From contig LSRX01000418.1 of assembly GCA_001939145.1 (NCBI GenBank), forward strand, positions 1 to 64,000: a DNA stretch of 64,000 nt. The letters run 5' to 3'. Source of the stretch: Symbiodinium microadriaticum. Lineage: Eukaryota > Sar > Dinophyceae > Suessiales > Symbiodiniaceae. The position numbers were made by a program, and so were the translations under genes. Below the pieces are notes generated by a model, which did not search any database, was not told where the DNA came from, and saw only the letters and a list, made by a program, of their open reading frames with translations. Position 1 is the first letter of the stretch, and every line of letters starts with the position of its first letter. Of the stretch, positions 63,854-64,000 are shown piece after piece.

Positions 63854-64000
63854 ATGGCTGCTGCTGCTGCTGCTGCTGCAGAGCAGCGAACAAGTGAAGA
63901 AGAAAAGGAGGAAAGCAACGGTCACCGGCACAAAGGAAACGTTAAAGTAGTACCAATGACAGTCAGAATCACGATCTTCACTATCGCCATCACCATCATC
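63854..64000 (+). CDS. Possible gene start, runs off the window
   Basis: ATG followed by an alanine run from a (GCT)n repeat, a charged segment (EQRTSEEEKEESNGHRHKG) and a hydrophobic MTVRITIFTIAITII stretch, open to the last base. It could be a membrane protein start, but triplet repeats keep frames open artificially, so it is weak. Confidence 0.25.
   Translation, partial: MAAAAAAAAEQRTSEEEKEESNGHRHKGNVKVVPMTVRITIFTIAITII

Noticed and set aside
1-64000. Dinoflagellate spliced-leader gene (CCGTAGCCATTTTGGCTCAAG)
   Set aside because: I looked for the conserved 3' part on both strands and did not see it.

Overview
The window looks like intron-rich, gene-poor nuclear DNA of a eukaryote, most likely a dinoflagellate or a related alveolate alga. 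The evidence is threefold. Degenerate CCCTAAA/TTTAGGG telomere-type repeats are scattered throughout the window rather than at an end. One gene can be rebuilt from exons of about 31-109 bp with AG|G-type acceptors and GC (and probably GA) donors as well as GT. Short terminal-inverted-repeat elements also fill the introns. GC/GA donors and G after the acceptor AG are what is known for Symbiodiniaceae-type dinoflagellates; the assignment is an inference and a chromerid or other large-genome alga is not excluded. No prokaryotic features, rRNA, tRNA or CRISPR array were found.

The best-supported gene is a minus-strand SmB (SNRPB) spliceosomal protein gene, 23,911-35,741. Eight exons join in phase and give the second half of the Sm fold, an AGRGMP / APAGLAGPVRGVGGA segment matching animal SmB, and a PGM-repeat tail. 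The exon or exons for the Sm1 half were not found. The second clear gene is an uninterrupted 513-codon ORF on the minus strand (49,488-51,029). It has five treble-clef-like zinc modules (C-x3-H-x15-C-x2-C in each) followed by a PD-(D/E)xK-like nuclease domain.

Other coding signal is a set of short islands with high GC at third codon positions, bounded by AG|G and G[T/C/A]. Plausible pieces of genes lie at 10.3-11.6 kb (+), 13.4-15.1 kb (-), 16.9-17.8 kb (+), 45-47 kb (-), 54.9 kb (+, duplicated) and 62-63.5 kb (both strands). None could be assigned to a family, and for some the strand is ambiguous. The last 147 bases may begin a further plus-strand gene.

Repeats dominate. At least eight families of about 70-240 bp inverted-repeat elements (called F1-F8 here) and several hairpins are present. 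At 37.2-39.5 kb an AT-rich segment with inverted ends, internal tandem repeats and a 345-base gap interrupts the pattern, flanked by TA/CA microsatellites. An AT-rich satellite lies at 52.1-52.6 kb. At 54.8-60.9 kb a 3-kb block is present twice around a single N, which looks like an unmerged contig overlap.

The most interesting pattern is the orientation of the telomere-type repeats. In + coordinates CCCTAAA tends to lie left of an exon or coding island and TTTAGGG right of it. Each SmB intron therefore carries TTTAGGG ... CCCTAAA in inverted order and could fold on itself in the transcript. One tandem-repeat copy at 54.8 kb also appears to record a telomere-repeat insertion flanked by a 5-bp duplication.
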